Of a DNA stretch of 64,000 bases, positions 35,291-46,673 are shown piece after piece. Numbering within the stretch: the first letter of the stretch is position 1; each line of letters starts with the position of its first letter. The translations under genes were made by a program, and so were the position numbers. Under the pieces are notes generated by a model, which searched no databases, had not been told where the DNA came from, and worked only from the letters and a program-made list of their open reading frames with translations. The stretch is from Tridacna crocea (taxonomy: Eukaryota; Mollusca; Bivalvia; Cardiida; Cardiidae), in NCBI GenBank assembly GCA_943736015.1, contig OX031065.1, positions 21,714,427 to 21,778,426 on the forward strand, read 5' to 3'.

Positions 35291-35710
35291 TTACTGTTCC
35301 GAACTTCTTATTTCGTCTACGATAGTGCGAATTATATATCGGTCTCTCAGCACAATAGCGATTAAAGAATGATAGGCTCTAATCAACGTCTTTTTCCTCC
35401 GCATACTAACTCTGTCCGAAGCCAAAGTTCTTAACACTGTCAAGTTTCTGGTAAATTTTTGACTGTCACGTCTCAGCGGGTTAATAGACCCGTCCACTAT
35501 CCTCTTGACGACTTCGCACACTGCCTCAGTTTGGGCTTCGGTCATGTTTTGCAGCAGTAACCGCCGATTTTCCGCCGCTCTCAAGGATACCAAGAAATTC
35601 AAGTGTAAGAATACTCTCGATCCTTCCATGGTGTTATCGGTAACACGAAATATTGGTCTCTTCTGGTTTTTGAAATATGTTACAGAGTTGGACTTTATTT
35701 TCTTTGACAC
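35291..35710 (-). CDS. Helical basic protein (paralogue of 33,904-34,230)
   Basis: 139 residues from the first ATG; an internal Met at residue 28 (MEGSRVF) would give a protein matching the length of its paralogue and may be the real start. It has the same helical core and the same 'LASDRVSMRRKK' type end. It lies between the polymerase stop (15 bp away) and the ATPase gene (46 bp). Two diverged copies in one element suggest ancient duplication and separate structural jobs; function unknown. Confidence 0.75.
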   Translation of the reverse strand: MSKKIKSNSVTYFKNQKRPIFRVTDNTMEGSRVFLHLNFLVSLRAAENRRLLLQNMTEAQTEAVCEVVKRIVDGSINPLRRDSQKFTRNLTVLRTLASDRVSMRRKKTLIRAYHSLIAIVLRDRYIIRTIVDEIRSSEQ

Positions 35711-35725
35711 CGTCCTCTTATGATT

Positions 35726-38700
35726 TTAAAACCCAAATGGTACTGTATCGAAGTTCTGTAAAATCACCCGTTTGTCATACACTATTCTGTACTCTTTCTT
35801 TTCTTCTTTGTTGTATAAGATGTTGTTATATTTGTCCCTGGATATTTTGTTCGGGTTCAAAGCGATAATAACTTTAGATGGAGGTACTTCCCCATCTTCC
35901 AATTTTCTTTTCCTGTAGGTGTGTGTTTTGTTTGGGTTGATGTTAGTCACCATGTCTCTGACACTGCCGAAATTCAGTCGTTGAGCGTTGGTATAGTTGA
36001 GACTGAATCCCCGTATCTTACAGGACTGTTTGCCTTCAATGGTTTCGTAGGCATAGTTTTTAGGCCCGCCACTCACAAACTCGACGATGTGATCTCCTCG
36101 GTCTAATTCGTTTGTCAGCTCACCTGAAAAAAAAAAAAGAAAAGCGTTTAGTTATCTATAGAATGTAAATAAAAACCGAAAAAGAAGGCAACACATTTAA
36201 AAAAATAAACTGTTATGAAGCACATACTTAACGTAAGAAATAAGAACCAAGTATGATATGAGGTTACTTTGTTACCTACCCAAGTAATCCCCCAAAGGTG
36301 GATCGTATTGTCCCGGTCTGCTGACGTAGATGACCGAGTCCGTGTCATAATACAACACTTGATCGCCAAGTTGGTCCAGTATTTCGTACAGCTTGAGTCG
36401 TGCCCAGCAGGTGGTGAATGTGGCCAGGAAGATGTTGGTCTTCATGTCTTCCGGTACGAATCCGGACTGATGTTCGTACTCGAGGTGAAGGTGGTCCTCG
36501 TTGATGATATGAAAATCCTTCACCTTCTTAGTACGATCGGTCAGCGTTTTGTAGAATTTATCCAGCTGCGAGGAATGGATAAATTCGCAGACCCCTTGGT
36601 TTAGTCGCTGACCAAATTTACCCCAGAAACTGTAAAATAAAAAAAGTTTTACTTTTATGTTGTACTGAAAAGAAAAAGAAATTCAGTAAACATTTGAACG
36701 TGATACAATTCAAAATCAAATAAAAAAGTACAGTTACCTGTTCAGGCAGAGCTTGGCCAGGGCACGGAGTCCGGGATTCTTTTTGATCTTGTCTGGCTCC
36801 AACTCGATACCCTCGTTGTAGAAATAGTCAGAGACGTATTTCTCTTTGTCAATCACCGTCTCGCACCAGGCAGGCCATCCACTCGCTTCCTGTTTAAACT
36901 TCAGGAAAGTGTTGACGTAGTTGTCAAATAGTCCCCCTTGTTTCGTTTTGCGATCGTACTGCATGGATTCTTCCCAGTGGTATACCTCGTAAATTTTAAG
37001 TAAAGTGTATCCCTTGTCCAAAGCTCTTTCAATTTCCGGGGTACACCACGTTCCGACGAAAGACCTGTGTTCGTCCGTGTGACGGCAAGTTGTTTGGCAG
37101 TCCGAATCAGCGCATGTACGGCAGAGTGGAAATTTCAGTTTACCATTGGAGCGATACGGTAGCACAGGGTGGTATAATCCTCTGGGTGGCAGAATCTTTA
37201 CTTTGACAATCCCGAAGTAGCTGCGGATGTCTTCAAAGTCTCTCGTGATGATCTTTGGATGACCGCGGGGATACCGACAATACTTGTTGACGTATGGGTA
37301 AAGACTGAAAAAAAAAAAGAACATTTCTATAAGTTTCAATTATCTATAGTTTATAGCGTATTTTTTTTTTTATTTTCCGATAATACAAAAGTGTACGAAA
37401 ACGTTTAATCGCTTTAAAAATATTACCTCGTAAAGTCAACGTATTTGATTTTCTCGTCATCCCCCGTCTTGTAATGTAGCTTGGCAGCATTGGTTCTGCC
37501 CCCGAAGAAGGAATCCCTCGCATTCAGTCGGTCCTGTATATCCAGGTTGGCCACAAAGTCTTGGATCGACGGATCCTCCTGGATCTGTTTTAACCACTCG
37601 TGCTCCCAGATGCACACGTAGTTGAAACGAAGGTCCTGGGTCAGTTTTTTTCTCTTGATTTGAGTCAAGGCATACAACTGCTCCATGGTTTGACCAGTCT
37701 TTGGGTTCTTGGCGGTGCGGTCGGGATAACACTGCGGGCAGCCGTGCCATAAACAACCTGTAAATACAGCCATTCGTATTCTTTGTTTATTTCCTAATAA
37801 ATGGAGCGGAGAAAGGAAAATGTCTACGAAAAAAGATCAGTTTCAAAATGGATACATGTCCGTTGTATGCACTTACCATGATATTCGTACACTGTATTCC
37901 CGGCACGACCGTCCACCTTGTAGTTTGTACCAAAAATGGTGTCTTCTCCCCCGTTCAAAGCATGTTGAATGGTCAAAGGATTCCCATTCTGTCGGGCGAG
38001 TTCCATTTGGTACTCCAGCCATTGAATGGAAGCCCTACTGTAGTTATCCCTCTGAGTGTAGCCGCTGCTGGATACTTGGGCTATCGGGGAAACTATGGGT
38101 TTCTTTTCCACCACTTTTGCTTCCTTGCAGGCTTGAACCCAGAATCTCTTGTTGATTTGCTTGACCCACCCTTTCAATGTTTTTTTTGCTTTGACAGGAC
38201 CATCCCCCGCGCCATTTGGCCATTCGAACGTTGCCTTGTAATCGGCTTCCAGGAACCTGCGCAAATATAAAAAAAAAAAACATTTTTAGATATCACTGTA
38301 TTTTAGGAAATACTATGGTATTTGATGTTTATGTATCCTTTTTTTTTTAGGTTGTAAAAAGACACACTAGTTACCTTGTTTTGAAGATGCCCATGCAGAC
38401 ACTGGCGATGGTGACGTACTGGAAAGGGTCGACTTCTGTGGCATCGAGCATAAGCTTCCGGAACTGCAGACACGCACGTCTCAGTATGTCGACGTCAGAT
38501 CGGCAGTAGTCCTCCATTTCTGTGCGGAAATTGAACACGGCATCGCTTTCCGTCTTTTCTTTGTGCCACTGGAGGAACGAAGCTCGGTCGGTCGTCGACA
38601 TGTAGTCTGCTCCGTACGACTTCGGTTCCGGGTAAGGTCCTACGTAGTTTTGGTTCTCCCTGGTGTTGAAAAAGTGGGGGAAGTAGCCTTTACAAAGCTC

Positions 38701-40595
38701 TTGCAACCCGAAAGCTTTGGGAAGCGCTGCCAACTTCATTGGTAAAAAATTCAGGGAGTCCAGGATTCTAATCTGTAGACCTTTGCCTACCTCCATGTAC
38801 ATGATCTTGGAGCCGTTGTAGATCACTTTAGAAGGCCGAATGCTATGGTTTACAAGGTACTCCAGGAGGAACACGCCGTCATAGCCCTGAAAAAAAAAAA
38901 GATAAAAACGTAGGTTTAAAAGTCACATTCTTTTACGCATATACGCCTTATTGCTAAAAAGTTCAACATCTATTTCACTCAAATACGTGTTTGCAGCAAC
39001 AAGGATCGTAAGTGATATGAAGCCTAGGAGTATTACAAAACAAAAATGCTGTTAAGTTTCATTTTAACTCTACTATAAGATTCCTCAGTATTAAATTCTT
39101 CGAAATAACTCGCTTCTTAGTCGTGGTCGGTTAGTATACATACCTTCATGTTATGAGCCATCACGGTACTGTGTTTGTGCTGGATGCTAAACAACCATCG
39201 GCCAAAATCGTCGAGAGTATGGTCCCCTTGAAAGATGACCTCCCTCTTGCCACAGGTTTCTGGGCACGGGTCTTTGACGTAGGTCTTGGCCTCGTTGTCC
39301 CACGTATCGCACTCGGTGCATCGGCTGCCGCAGTTGTCGCATACGGCTCCCGGGACAAGTTCTTCCTCCATACAACACTCGCACACCGTCTGAGCTACTA
39401 CAAAATTGGGAACGTGTCTGGGTTGTCCGCACCATGACTTGAAGCAGCGGTGACATTTGGTGCAATCCTGGCAAGGGGTCTGGCAACAGTTCTTGGGCGA
39501 GTATCCGTCCGTACATTCGGCGATCGTGTCTTGAGTAGCCTCGAAATCGAAAAAAATAAACTTTCTGACGGGTTTCTTCGGCTCCTCCGGAAACAAATAG
39601 CACTGGTGGTTACCGGTGACCCAGGACTTGCAGCATTTGCACAGCCATTCTGCGCATTCGTGCAACTCCACGGGTCGCTTGAAACGGTTAACCACCTTTT
39701 TGCAGGTCGTACACCGCCAGAACTCGTCACACTGGGATAAACTGACCTCTCCTTTGTCCCCGTTTCTTCTCGTCTTTTGAACTTTGTGCCTGTCGAAACA
39801 TTCTTTAGACCGACAGACCATGTGGCAGGACCGGCACGACATCATATCGTCGGTTTCCGGGCACTTTCGATTCTTGCAGGTCAGACACGTGGTCTCGCAT
39901 CGGTGTTTTGTGTTGTGGTCGTACTGTTTGAAGCATCGGTCGCAGAAATATCTCGCCGAGAAAAAGCCCGTGATATTGGTGATGATATGGAAATGACTGA
40001 TGCCTTCGTGGTTCACCAAGTAAAGATATAGGAGAGGCCAGTCTTCGTGGTCGTTGGAGGGTACTCGTATAAATTTATTCCCTAGCGAGGCTGCTACTAC
40101 GGCGATTCGAATTTGAAGCGCCTCTTCGAAGGCTGGAAGGTCATTCATATTACCAGGTCGGTCGGAAGGGATGCCGCTAGTTTTACATAAAAGGAGAGCG
40201 AGATACTTCTGTTCCTGACGGTTTTTGTTCTTAATATCTTTGAATCCCAGGGCCGAAATTTGACGATATCGAGCAAGAATCTCTACGTTTGTCAAGAATT
40301 TGTTGCTCTGTTTTACAAATTCCCACGCTTCATCGGAGATCACGCTGTGTTTGGCCAAACCTACGCCGATCGCTCTTGCCAAGCACAGTTGGTCGTCGTT
40401 TACGATCTGGACCATTGAAGACTTCCGGTGAATGGAATTGTCGGGTCCCGTCAAGTTTGTCACTCGCTGTCTACCTCTACCCTGGGGAATGTGCAGCGCT
40501 CCTACCATAACTGAAAAAAAAGCAAACGTTACGAGTTTAAACGTACAATAAAAACATAATCACAATGAATAATAATTAAAAAAAAAAAACATAAG

Positions 40596-40628
<33 letters not shown>

Positions 40629-41857
40629 CAATCACAATTTATCGTTAATATTTAAATCAAATTATTATTATCACTACCTTGAAAAGAATCGTCGATGGCT
40701 AGATTCTCTTCGCTTTGTAAAACGTCTTCGACCTTGGACAGGATCTTCTCCACATTTACATTCCCCGCCGCCTGTAAAGGGACCACAATGGCGTGATTGA
40801 GTGCATCGTGTCGTATAACGACCCGCAGTAAGTCGTTATCGTTAATATCATCCCTCGCCCGAGCCAACAGTTCTTCGAAAAGACGTCGTAATTGCCTCTG
40901 TATGTCACTTAGTCGTCTCCCCTGCCATTCGTCGTTGAAGCGTACTTTGTACGTCGATTCTGTGGCCGTTGTCCTGGCGAATCGCCTGGTTCCTGTCAGT
41001 TCGATCCGATAAGGAGCCTCGTCCGCACCGCCCACCTGTTCTTGGGCAGGGTCGACCCGGACGTTTGAAGGTTCGGGCATTTCCACGACACGTTGTCTTC
41101 CAGATGGACCGGGTACTGGTGACGTAGACCTGGCGTGGGATTCGCGGTGTCTAGCGAAGGTCTCATAGCCTTGGCATCTTAAATTGCAGCGGGAGCAATA
41201 AAAGGTTTTACCAGTCCTGTGAAAATAATAATAATATGATGATGCTCGATCCCCAGGCTCGGCCAATATTTTTTTCCGAGGATTGATGATTTTCAATACG
41301 ACAGGATTCATTCCTTTTCTCACCGCTTCATTTGTTTAGACGATGGTTATGTGTTAAAGCGGCCAGTGGCTTGGAAAGAATCTTGTGCGGAGGACTGGTG
41401 AAAAGAACTCCAGGAAAAAAGCGGGATAGGTGCTCTGGTCACCACAATATCAATCAATCATTATTACTTTTTATATTAAGAAAAGACAGTCAGTCTTTTT
41501 TTCTAGAACTTACCTAAATTCTCCGTCATTCAGGCAGGCTAGAGACGCGGAGGCAATGTCTTCATGTTTCATTGCTGTAGCCGTAAAACCCGGAGACCAA
41601 GGTTCAAAGTCGGAGTCAGACTCGGTCTCACCACGAGGCGGGGATCTCAAAGATTCAATAAGGTTGTCAGCATCTTCTTGGATCCATTCGGAAAGAGATA
41701 AAGACGTATGGGTGGATTCTTCCTGCACCATTAAATGATGCAGAATGTCGATACAAAATGGATCCTCTTGAATTCCATAGGCAACGGTAAATCGTTGAAA
41801 ATCTTCGACAGAGACGTTACTCTCTAGTAAAGCCTCAATTACGTTTTCGAATGACAT
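35726..41857 (-). CDS. POLB: Protein-primed family B DNA polymerase, nine exons
   Basis: Exons: 41,857-41,514; 41,216-40,678; 40,510-39,144; 38,886-38,375; 38,256-37,877; 37,757-37,427; 37,304-36,738; 36,629-36,280; 36,123-35,726. All junctions are GT-AG and keep frame, giving 4,788 nt or 1,595 residues, at the long end for Polintons. Exon 1 is acidic. Exon 2 has a C2H2-like finger (YCSRCNLRC ... RHRESH). Exon 3 has a Cys-rich zinc region then ExoI (FFDFEAT). ExoII spans the exon 3/4 splice; ExoIII (YCRSDVDIL) is in exon 4. Polymerase motif A spans exon 6/7, motif B spans exon 7/8, and motif C (YYDTDSV) is in exon 8. It should replicate the element using a protein primer at the TIRs. Intron 1 holds a SINE fragment and intron 2 a 31-bp poly-A run (minus strand). 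The start ATG is preceded by an acceptor-like 'tttcag', so a 5' non-coding exon is possible. Confidence 0.92.
41290..41470 (+). repeat. SINE fragment in polymerase intron 1
   Basis: 'gacaggattcattcc' and 'gacgatggttatgtg' followed by 'agcggccagtggcttggaaa' match, with changes, the SINE at 55,905-56,175. It lies entirely between exon 1 and exon 2 of the polymerase, so it is spliced out. Confidence 0.65.
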
Positions 41858-41958
41858 TCTGAAATGGGAAAATAACAATATAATCATAAACAAGATTTTA
41901 TAGTACTTATTACTTCCCTTTCATCAACAATAAAATTTCAACTGACTGACCATCACGG

Positions 41959-41966
41959 ATATATAG
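41959..41966 (-). promoter_or_regulatory. Possible TATA box for the DNA polymerase
   Basis: CTATATAT on the minus strand about 100 bp upstream of the proposed polymerase ATG at 41,857. Position is reasonable, but AT-rich context makes chance matches likely. Confidence 0.4.
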
Positions 41967-42116
41967 CTCTTGACTTCAATTCAGGAAATCCCTTAACAAG
42001 TCTTACGTTTTATTTACCATTTGGATCACGAGCAGTATGTCTATACGTATTCGTTTTTCTCTTTTCAAAGTATATTTTGAATTTAAGGGTTAATAGAGAG
42101 ACAAGTCATCAATTGA

Positions 42117-42450
42117 TTGAATGGCGTTTTACATCGTTCTCAACAGTATTTCAGTCCATATCACGACCACCGCTCACATTATTTATGTCTTTCCAGGGTT
42201 CCACCGGTACTAGGCTGGGGCTCTGAAGTGTCTTGCCCAAGAACACCCCCACGAAAAAATCCACTGGATTCAGTGCAACTCAAACCGAGGACCCGTGGAT
42301 TACGATACTTTTTACCACTGAGCCACGCGGGACCCCGAGAGACAAGACAGTTCTGGGCTGGGGCTCTTAAGTGTCTTGCCTAGGAACACTCTCACGAAAA
42401 GCCCACTGGATTCAGTGTGGCTCAAACCGAGGACCCGTGGATTACGATAC
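42117..42450 (-). repeat. tRNA-derived SINE, dimer-like, inside the Polinton
   Basis: The first unit (to about 42,345) has the 'acatcgttctcaacagtatttc' body and, on the minus strand, box A 'tggctcagtgg' and box B-like 'ggtttgag'. A second, 5'-truncated unit (about 42,345-42,450) repeats the 'tggggctcttaagtgtcttgcc ... gaggacccgtggattacg' part. It lies in the gap between the polymerase and the right-hand gene. Confidence 0.7.
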
Positions 42451-42562
42451 TTTTTTTTTAACCCCTGATCTAAACAGACAAACAGACCGAAATATAAATG
42501 AGAAAAACAAAGAAAAGTATTTTGCGAATGCGTTAACCCTTATTCGATAAAGCCTGACAAAA

Positions 42563-42755
42563 TTAACTCCTTTACTAAACGACAAAACTTTAAGACTCGT
42601 CAAAATAGAGAAGCATTATGCAAACGACAAAATAAATGTGACCCATTACTTAAAATTTGTTTTGGGGAACGGTTGAGAATAATGTGGGAAAAGAAGAAAA
42701 TGCCGGTTACCAGCAGTTTCTCCCACAATGTTTTTCAAAGTTCCTTTCCATCAGC
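42563..42755 (+). repeat. TTAA hairpin family B, truncated, inside the Polinton
   Basis: Starts TTAACTCC, then 'gacaaaactttaagactcg' and the hairpin 'gaaaatgccggttaccagca' with a shortened right arm. The right TTAA end is lost. Confidence 0.55.
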
Positions 42756-42891
42756 ATCGTTCGACAATAGATCAGAATCCTTTTTGAAAGGAGGATCTTA
42801 ATCCACTAACAATGAAATCCGGTTTTATTGTTCATTCTATTGTACTAACCTTCCAGGATACTCTTCGATCTTGTCTTCGATTTATTGAATC

Positions 42892-42899
42892 TATATAAA
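42892..42899 (+). promoter_or_regulatory. TATA box for the right-end gene
   Basis: TATATAAA 64 bp upstream of the proposed ATG at 42,963, leaving a leader of about 35 bp. Confidence 0.55.
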
Positions 42900-42962
42900 G
42901 GTCCAATGTACCTCTTCGCTTTCTGTATGGTTCAAACGTTTCGCGTTCCAAGACAAAGAAAA

Positions 42963-45900
42963 ATGGCCAGTGGTGTAAGTTGTTCTTTTCCTTAAATATA
43001 TAACTTTGTTTTTTTTTTTTCACAATTTACTTTCTTACTTTAAGAAATTGCTTTTCTTACTTTTAGAAAATAACTTTTGCAACTTTTTCTTTCATTAATT
43101 CTTAGTAGGTTAACAGCTGAGATCGAGATCATATTGCACAGAATGTGGAGTCTGATCTTTTAACCGAGGCAAACTTTTGTCAGTTTTTTCTTTTTATCAA
43201 TTCTAAGGCTATGTACAGCGTAGATCAGGATCAGATTACACAGAATGTAAAGGCTGATCTTTAGCTGAGATAGAGATCATATTGCACAGAATGCGGAGTC
43301 TGATCTTTTAACCGAGGCAAACTTTTGTCAGTTGTTCTTTTTTACTAATTCTTAGGCTGTGTACGGCGTAGATCAGGATCAGATTACACAGAATGTAAAG
43401 TCTGATCTTTAGCTAGAATGTGAAGTCTGATCTTTTAACCGAAGCAAACTTTTGTCAGTTTTTCTTTTTTACTAATTCTTAGGCTGTGTACGGCGTAGAT
43501 CAGGATCAGATTACACAGAATGTAAAGTCTGATCTTTAGCTTAGATCGAGATCATATTGCACAGAATGTGGAGTCTGATCTTTTTAACCGAAGCAAACTT
43601 TTGTCAGTTTTTCTTTTTATTAATTCTTAGGCTGTGTACGGCGTAGATCAGGATCAGATTAAACAGAATGTAAAGTCTGATCTTTAGCTTAGATCGAGAT
43701 CATATTGGACAGAATGTGGAGTCTGATCTTTTTAACCGAGGCAAACTTTTGTCATTTTTTTCTTTTTACTAATTCTAAGGCTGTGTACGGCGTAGATCAG
43801 GATCAGATTACACAGAATGTAAAGTCTGATCTTTAGCTGAGATCGAGATCATATTGCACAGAATGCGGAGTCTGATCTTTTTAACCGAGACAAACTTTTG
43901 TCAGTTTTTTCTTTTTTACTAATTCTAAGACTGTGTACGGCGTAGATCAGGATCAGATTACACAGAATGTAAAGTCTGATCTTTAGCTGAGATCGAGATC
44001 ATATTGCACGGAATGTGGAGTCTGGTCTTTAAAACGGGGCAAACTTTTGTCAGTTTTTCTTTTTTACTAATTCTTAGGCTGTGTACGGCGTAGATCAGGA
44101 TCAGATTACACAGAATATAAAGTCTGATCTTTAGCTTAGATCGAGATCATATTGCACAGAATGCAGAGTCTGATCTTTTTAACCGAGGCAAACTTTTATC
44201 AGTTTTTCTTTTTACTAATTCTAAGGCTGTGTACGGCGTAGATCAGGATCAGATTACACAGAATGTAAAGTCTGATCTTTAGCTGAGATCGAGATCATAT
44301 TGCACAGAATGCGGAGTCTGATCTTTTTAACCGAGGCAAACTTTTGTCAGTTTTTCTTTTTACTAATTCTAAGGCTGTGTACGGCGTAGATCAGGATCAG
44401 ATTACACAAAATGTAAAGTCTGATCTTTAGCTGAGATCGAGATCATATTGCACAGAATGCGGAGTCTGATCTTTTTAAACGAGACAAACTTTTGTCAGTT
44501 TTTCTTTTTTACTAATTCTAAGGCTGTGTACGACGTAGATCAGGATCAGATTACACAGAATGTAAAGTCTGATCTTTAGCTGAGATCGAGATCATATTGC
44601 ACAGAATGTGGAGTCTGGTCTTTAAAACGGGGCAAACTTTTGTCAGTTTTTCTTTTTTACTAATTCTTAGGCTGTGTACGGCGTAGATCAGGATCAGATT
44701 ACACAGAATGTAAAGTCTGATCTTTAGCTTAGATCGAGATCATATTGCACAGAATGCGGAGTCTGATCTTTTTAACCGAGGCAAACTTTTGTCAGTTTTT
44801 CTTTTTACTAATTCTAAGGCTGTGTACGGCGTAGATCAGGATCAGATTACACAGAATGTAAAGTCTGATCTTTAGCTTAGATCAAGTCTGATCTTTAGCT
44901 TAGATCGAGATCATATTGCACAGAATGTGGAGTCTGATCTTTTAACCGAGGCAAACTTTTGTCAGTTTTTCTTTTTATTAATTCTTAGGCTGTGTACGGC
45001 GTAGATCAGGATCAGATTACACAGAATGAAAAGTCTTATCTTTAAACCTTACTGTCCAAATAAAGGAATTATTTTCATTTAAACGTATAGTTTGAATATT
45101 TTCTTTTCCAGAACTCACCAATAGTGATTGATTGTACGCCGGACACGGCAGAAAAAGTAGTGGGAGATGATACACCGCATACCGGTGTACATCTCCGACC
45201 AAAGAGACTCTTTGCCGTAAGTTACCATTTATCTTTTAAGACATCGTGTGTGGGGATGTGTGCGTGTGGGGGTGTGTTTGTGCGTGTGCGCGTGTGTGTG
45301 CGTGTGTGTACGTGTGTTAACGTTTTTCGCACTAACGGAATAAAATTACAGCTGTCCAAACCGAAAGCGGCTGCTGACGATATATCAAAATTTATGATAA
45401 TTTCATGAAAAAAGAAAACACTGAATGCGAAGACTTTGCCTATTTTTATACAATAGTGCTTTCAATGTTTTTTTTTTTTGCAGCTTTTAATATTTTCGCG
45501 TAATAAAAGATTTAAATCATAGTCGTAAAAAAAGAACTAAGTTATTTAATGTTTTTTATGTTGCTTTCAATCACATTCTGAAATGCTTGCCAAAGAACAC
45601 TCCCAGGAAAAAAAAAAAAAAAAAAGTGTATCATGTTGACATCGAACCCGTCTACTCCCAAGTTATAATGTACATAAGTTTCATGAAGCTGCGTAGAACC
45701 GTATTCTAGAAGTCAGAATTTATCATTTCTTTTCCAGACATCAGACTCAGAAGGCTCAAGCCCTGAGAACTTAGAGTCGACAATACTCTGGGAAGCTGAA
45801 GACAAGCTCGTGAGTTTTTTTTTTTATACCTACATTAAATGTTATATGATCATTACTTAGGTATATTTAGAGACAAGATGTATATATATTTTTTTTAATT

Positions 45901-46070
45901 CTAGAAAGCTAATCTACTTTCCCCCATTTATGTATCTATTAATTTTACTGTATCTCCTCACTTTGATTTATTTTGTATTTTTGTTTATATTTCAGAGGCA
46001 GGCCAGGAGACAGCTCAAAAAAGTAGAAAAAGAATTAAAAAAACTAAAAGAAATTTTAGAAGAACAATGA
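42963..46070 (+). CDS. Small multi-exon coiled-coil protein at the right end
   Basis: Proposed exons 42,963-42,974, 45,112-45,216, 45,738-45,809 and 45,996-46,070. All are phase 0 with good GT-AG signals (gtaagt, gtaagt, gtgagt; acceptors with pyrimidine tracts), giving 87 residues. An alternative terminal exon at 45,352-45,408 would give 57 residues instead. The middle is Asp/Glu/Ser-rich (TSDSEGSSPENLES). The last exon is an Arg/Lys-rich start followed by a Leu/Ile-heptad coiled coil (QLKKVEKELKKLKEILEEQ), vaguely like a basic-zipper end. I do not recognise the family. Intron 1 (about 2.1 kb) is mostly minisatellite. The four-residue first exon is the weakest part of the model. Confidence 0.55.
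43110..45045 (+). repeat. Minisatellite, about 13 units of about 148 bp
   Basis: Landmark 'gtgtacggcgtagatcagg' recurs near 43,211, 43,361, 43,488, 43,636, 43,785, 43,935, 44,083, 44,231, 44,379, 44,528, 44,676, 44,823 and 44,993. Spacing is almost always 147-150 bp, with one short (127) and one long (170) unit. Each unit has two hairpin-like halves ('gatcagattacacag ... gtctgatc' and 'gatcatattgcacag ... gtctgatc') and resembles the family D host hairpin element. It occupies intron 1 of the right-end gene. Confidence 0.92.
45246..45322 (+). repeat. (TG)n-rich microsatellite
   Basis: Imperfect gtgtgtg/gcgtgtg tract in the intron following the second exon of the right-end gene. Confidence 0.8.
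45575..45675 (-). repeat. Possible SINE fragment
   Basis: 'cttgccaaagaacactccc' and a box-B-like 'catcgaacccgtct' resemble the SINE at 42,117. An internal 19-A run interrupts it. Lies in an intron. Confidence 0.4.
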
Positions 46071-46289
46071 TAATTCTTTGTGTGCGTTATAATAATTAGT
46101 GATAAATATTTTAAAGTATTGGTATACTTGTGTTGTAATCTGTTCAACAATCTTACCTCCAGTTGATTCCGTTTCCAATAATCACACACTGTGTTAGATG
46201 TATTGCCGTTGAGTGGCTTCTTGTATTGTTCACTCTTATGTAGTGTCGGTACTAGGACGTAGATATATACGTCATTTCTTAGTATGGCA

Positions 46290-46667
46290 CGTGTTGATTC
46301 GCCATTGGTCGACATTTTTAAAATAACGGAAACGAAAGGCATTGTTCTCGAATCGTATGGTCTTGTCTATTGTTCTCAACTTACATATACATTACCTACG
46401 TCATCGAAAAACAATGACAGGAAAAGTCTATTGTTCATTAGTATGGTGCGTGTTGATTCGCCATTGGTCGACATTTTAAAATAACGGAAACGAAAGGCAT
46501 TGTTCTCGAATCGTATGGTCTTGGCCATTGTTCTCAACTTACATATACATTATCTACGTCATCGAAGAACAATGACTCACGACCACGTGACGCTGATGAC
46601 GTCAATAACCACTTAAGAACCACTTAAGTCATTTCCTGTTTTGCCTCCAAAGTGGCGCCCCTGTAGT
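46290..46667 (-). repeat. Polinton terminal inverted repeat, right
   Basis: Reverse complement of the left TIR, 378 bp, ending ...GGCGCCCCTGTAGT. No indels against the left copy, and about three substitutions. Confidence 0.95.
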
Positions 46668-46673
46668 GCGGTG
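46668..46673. other. Polinton target-site duplication, right
   Basis: GCGGTG, identical to 27,865-27,870. Confidence 0.95.

Larger units (their letters stand above)
27871..46667. mobile_element. Complete Polinton/Maverick element
   Basis: 18,797 bp with 378-bp terminal inverted repeats and a 6-bp duplication. It encodes the whole Polinton core set: protein-primed DNA polymerase B, retroviral-type integrase, packaging ATPase, adenain-like protease, double-jelly-roll major capsid protein and a penton-like protein. None of these frames has an internal stop or frameshift. Accessory genes are a PC4x2-Death-domain protein and a TBP homologue at the left end and a small coiled-coil gene at the right end. 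Host repeats (a SINE fragment, a SINE dimer, a TTAA hairpin and a large minisatellite) sit only in introns and in the gap 41,900-45,100. High TIR identity plus open frames suggest recent insertion; present activity cannot be judged from sequence alone. Confidence 0.97.

Noticed and set aside
39153..40031. Several plus-strand frames opposite polymerase exon 3
   Set aside because: The minus-strand exon has clear exonuclease and zinc-binding motifs and fitting splice sites; the plus-strand frames are its shadows.
43110..45045. CRISPR-like regular spacing of repeats
   Set aside because: Units are contiguous 148-bp tandem copies with no unique spacers, in a eukaryotic intron: a minisatellite.
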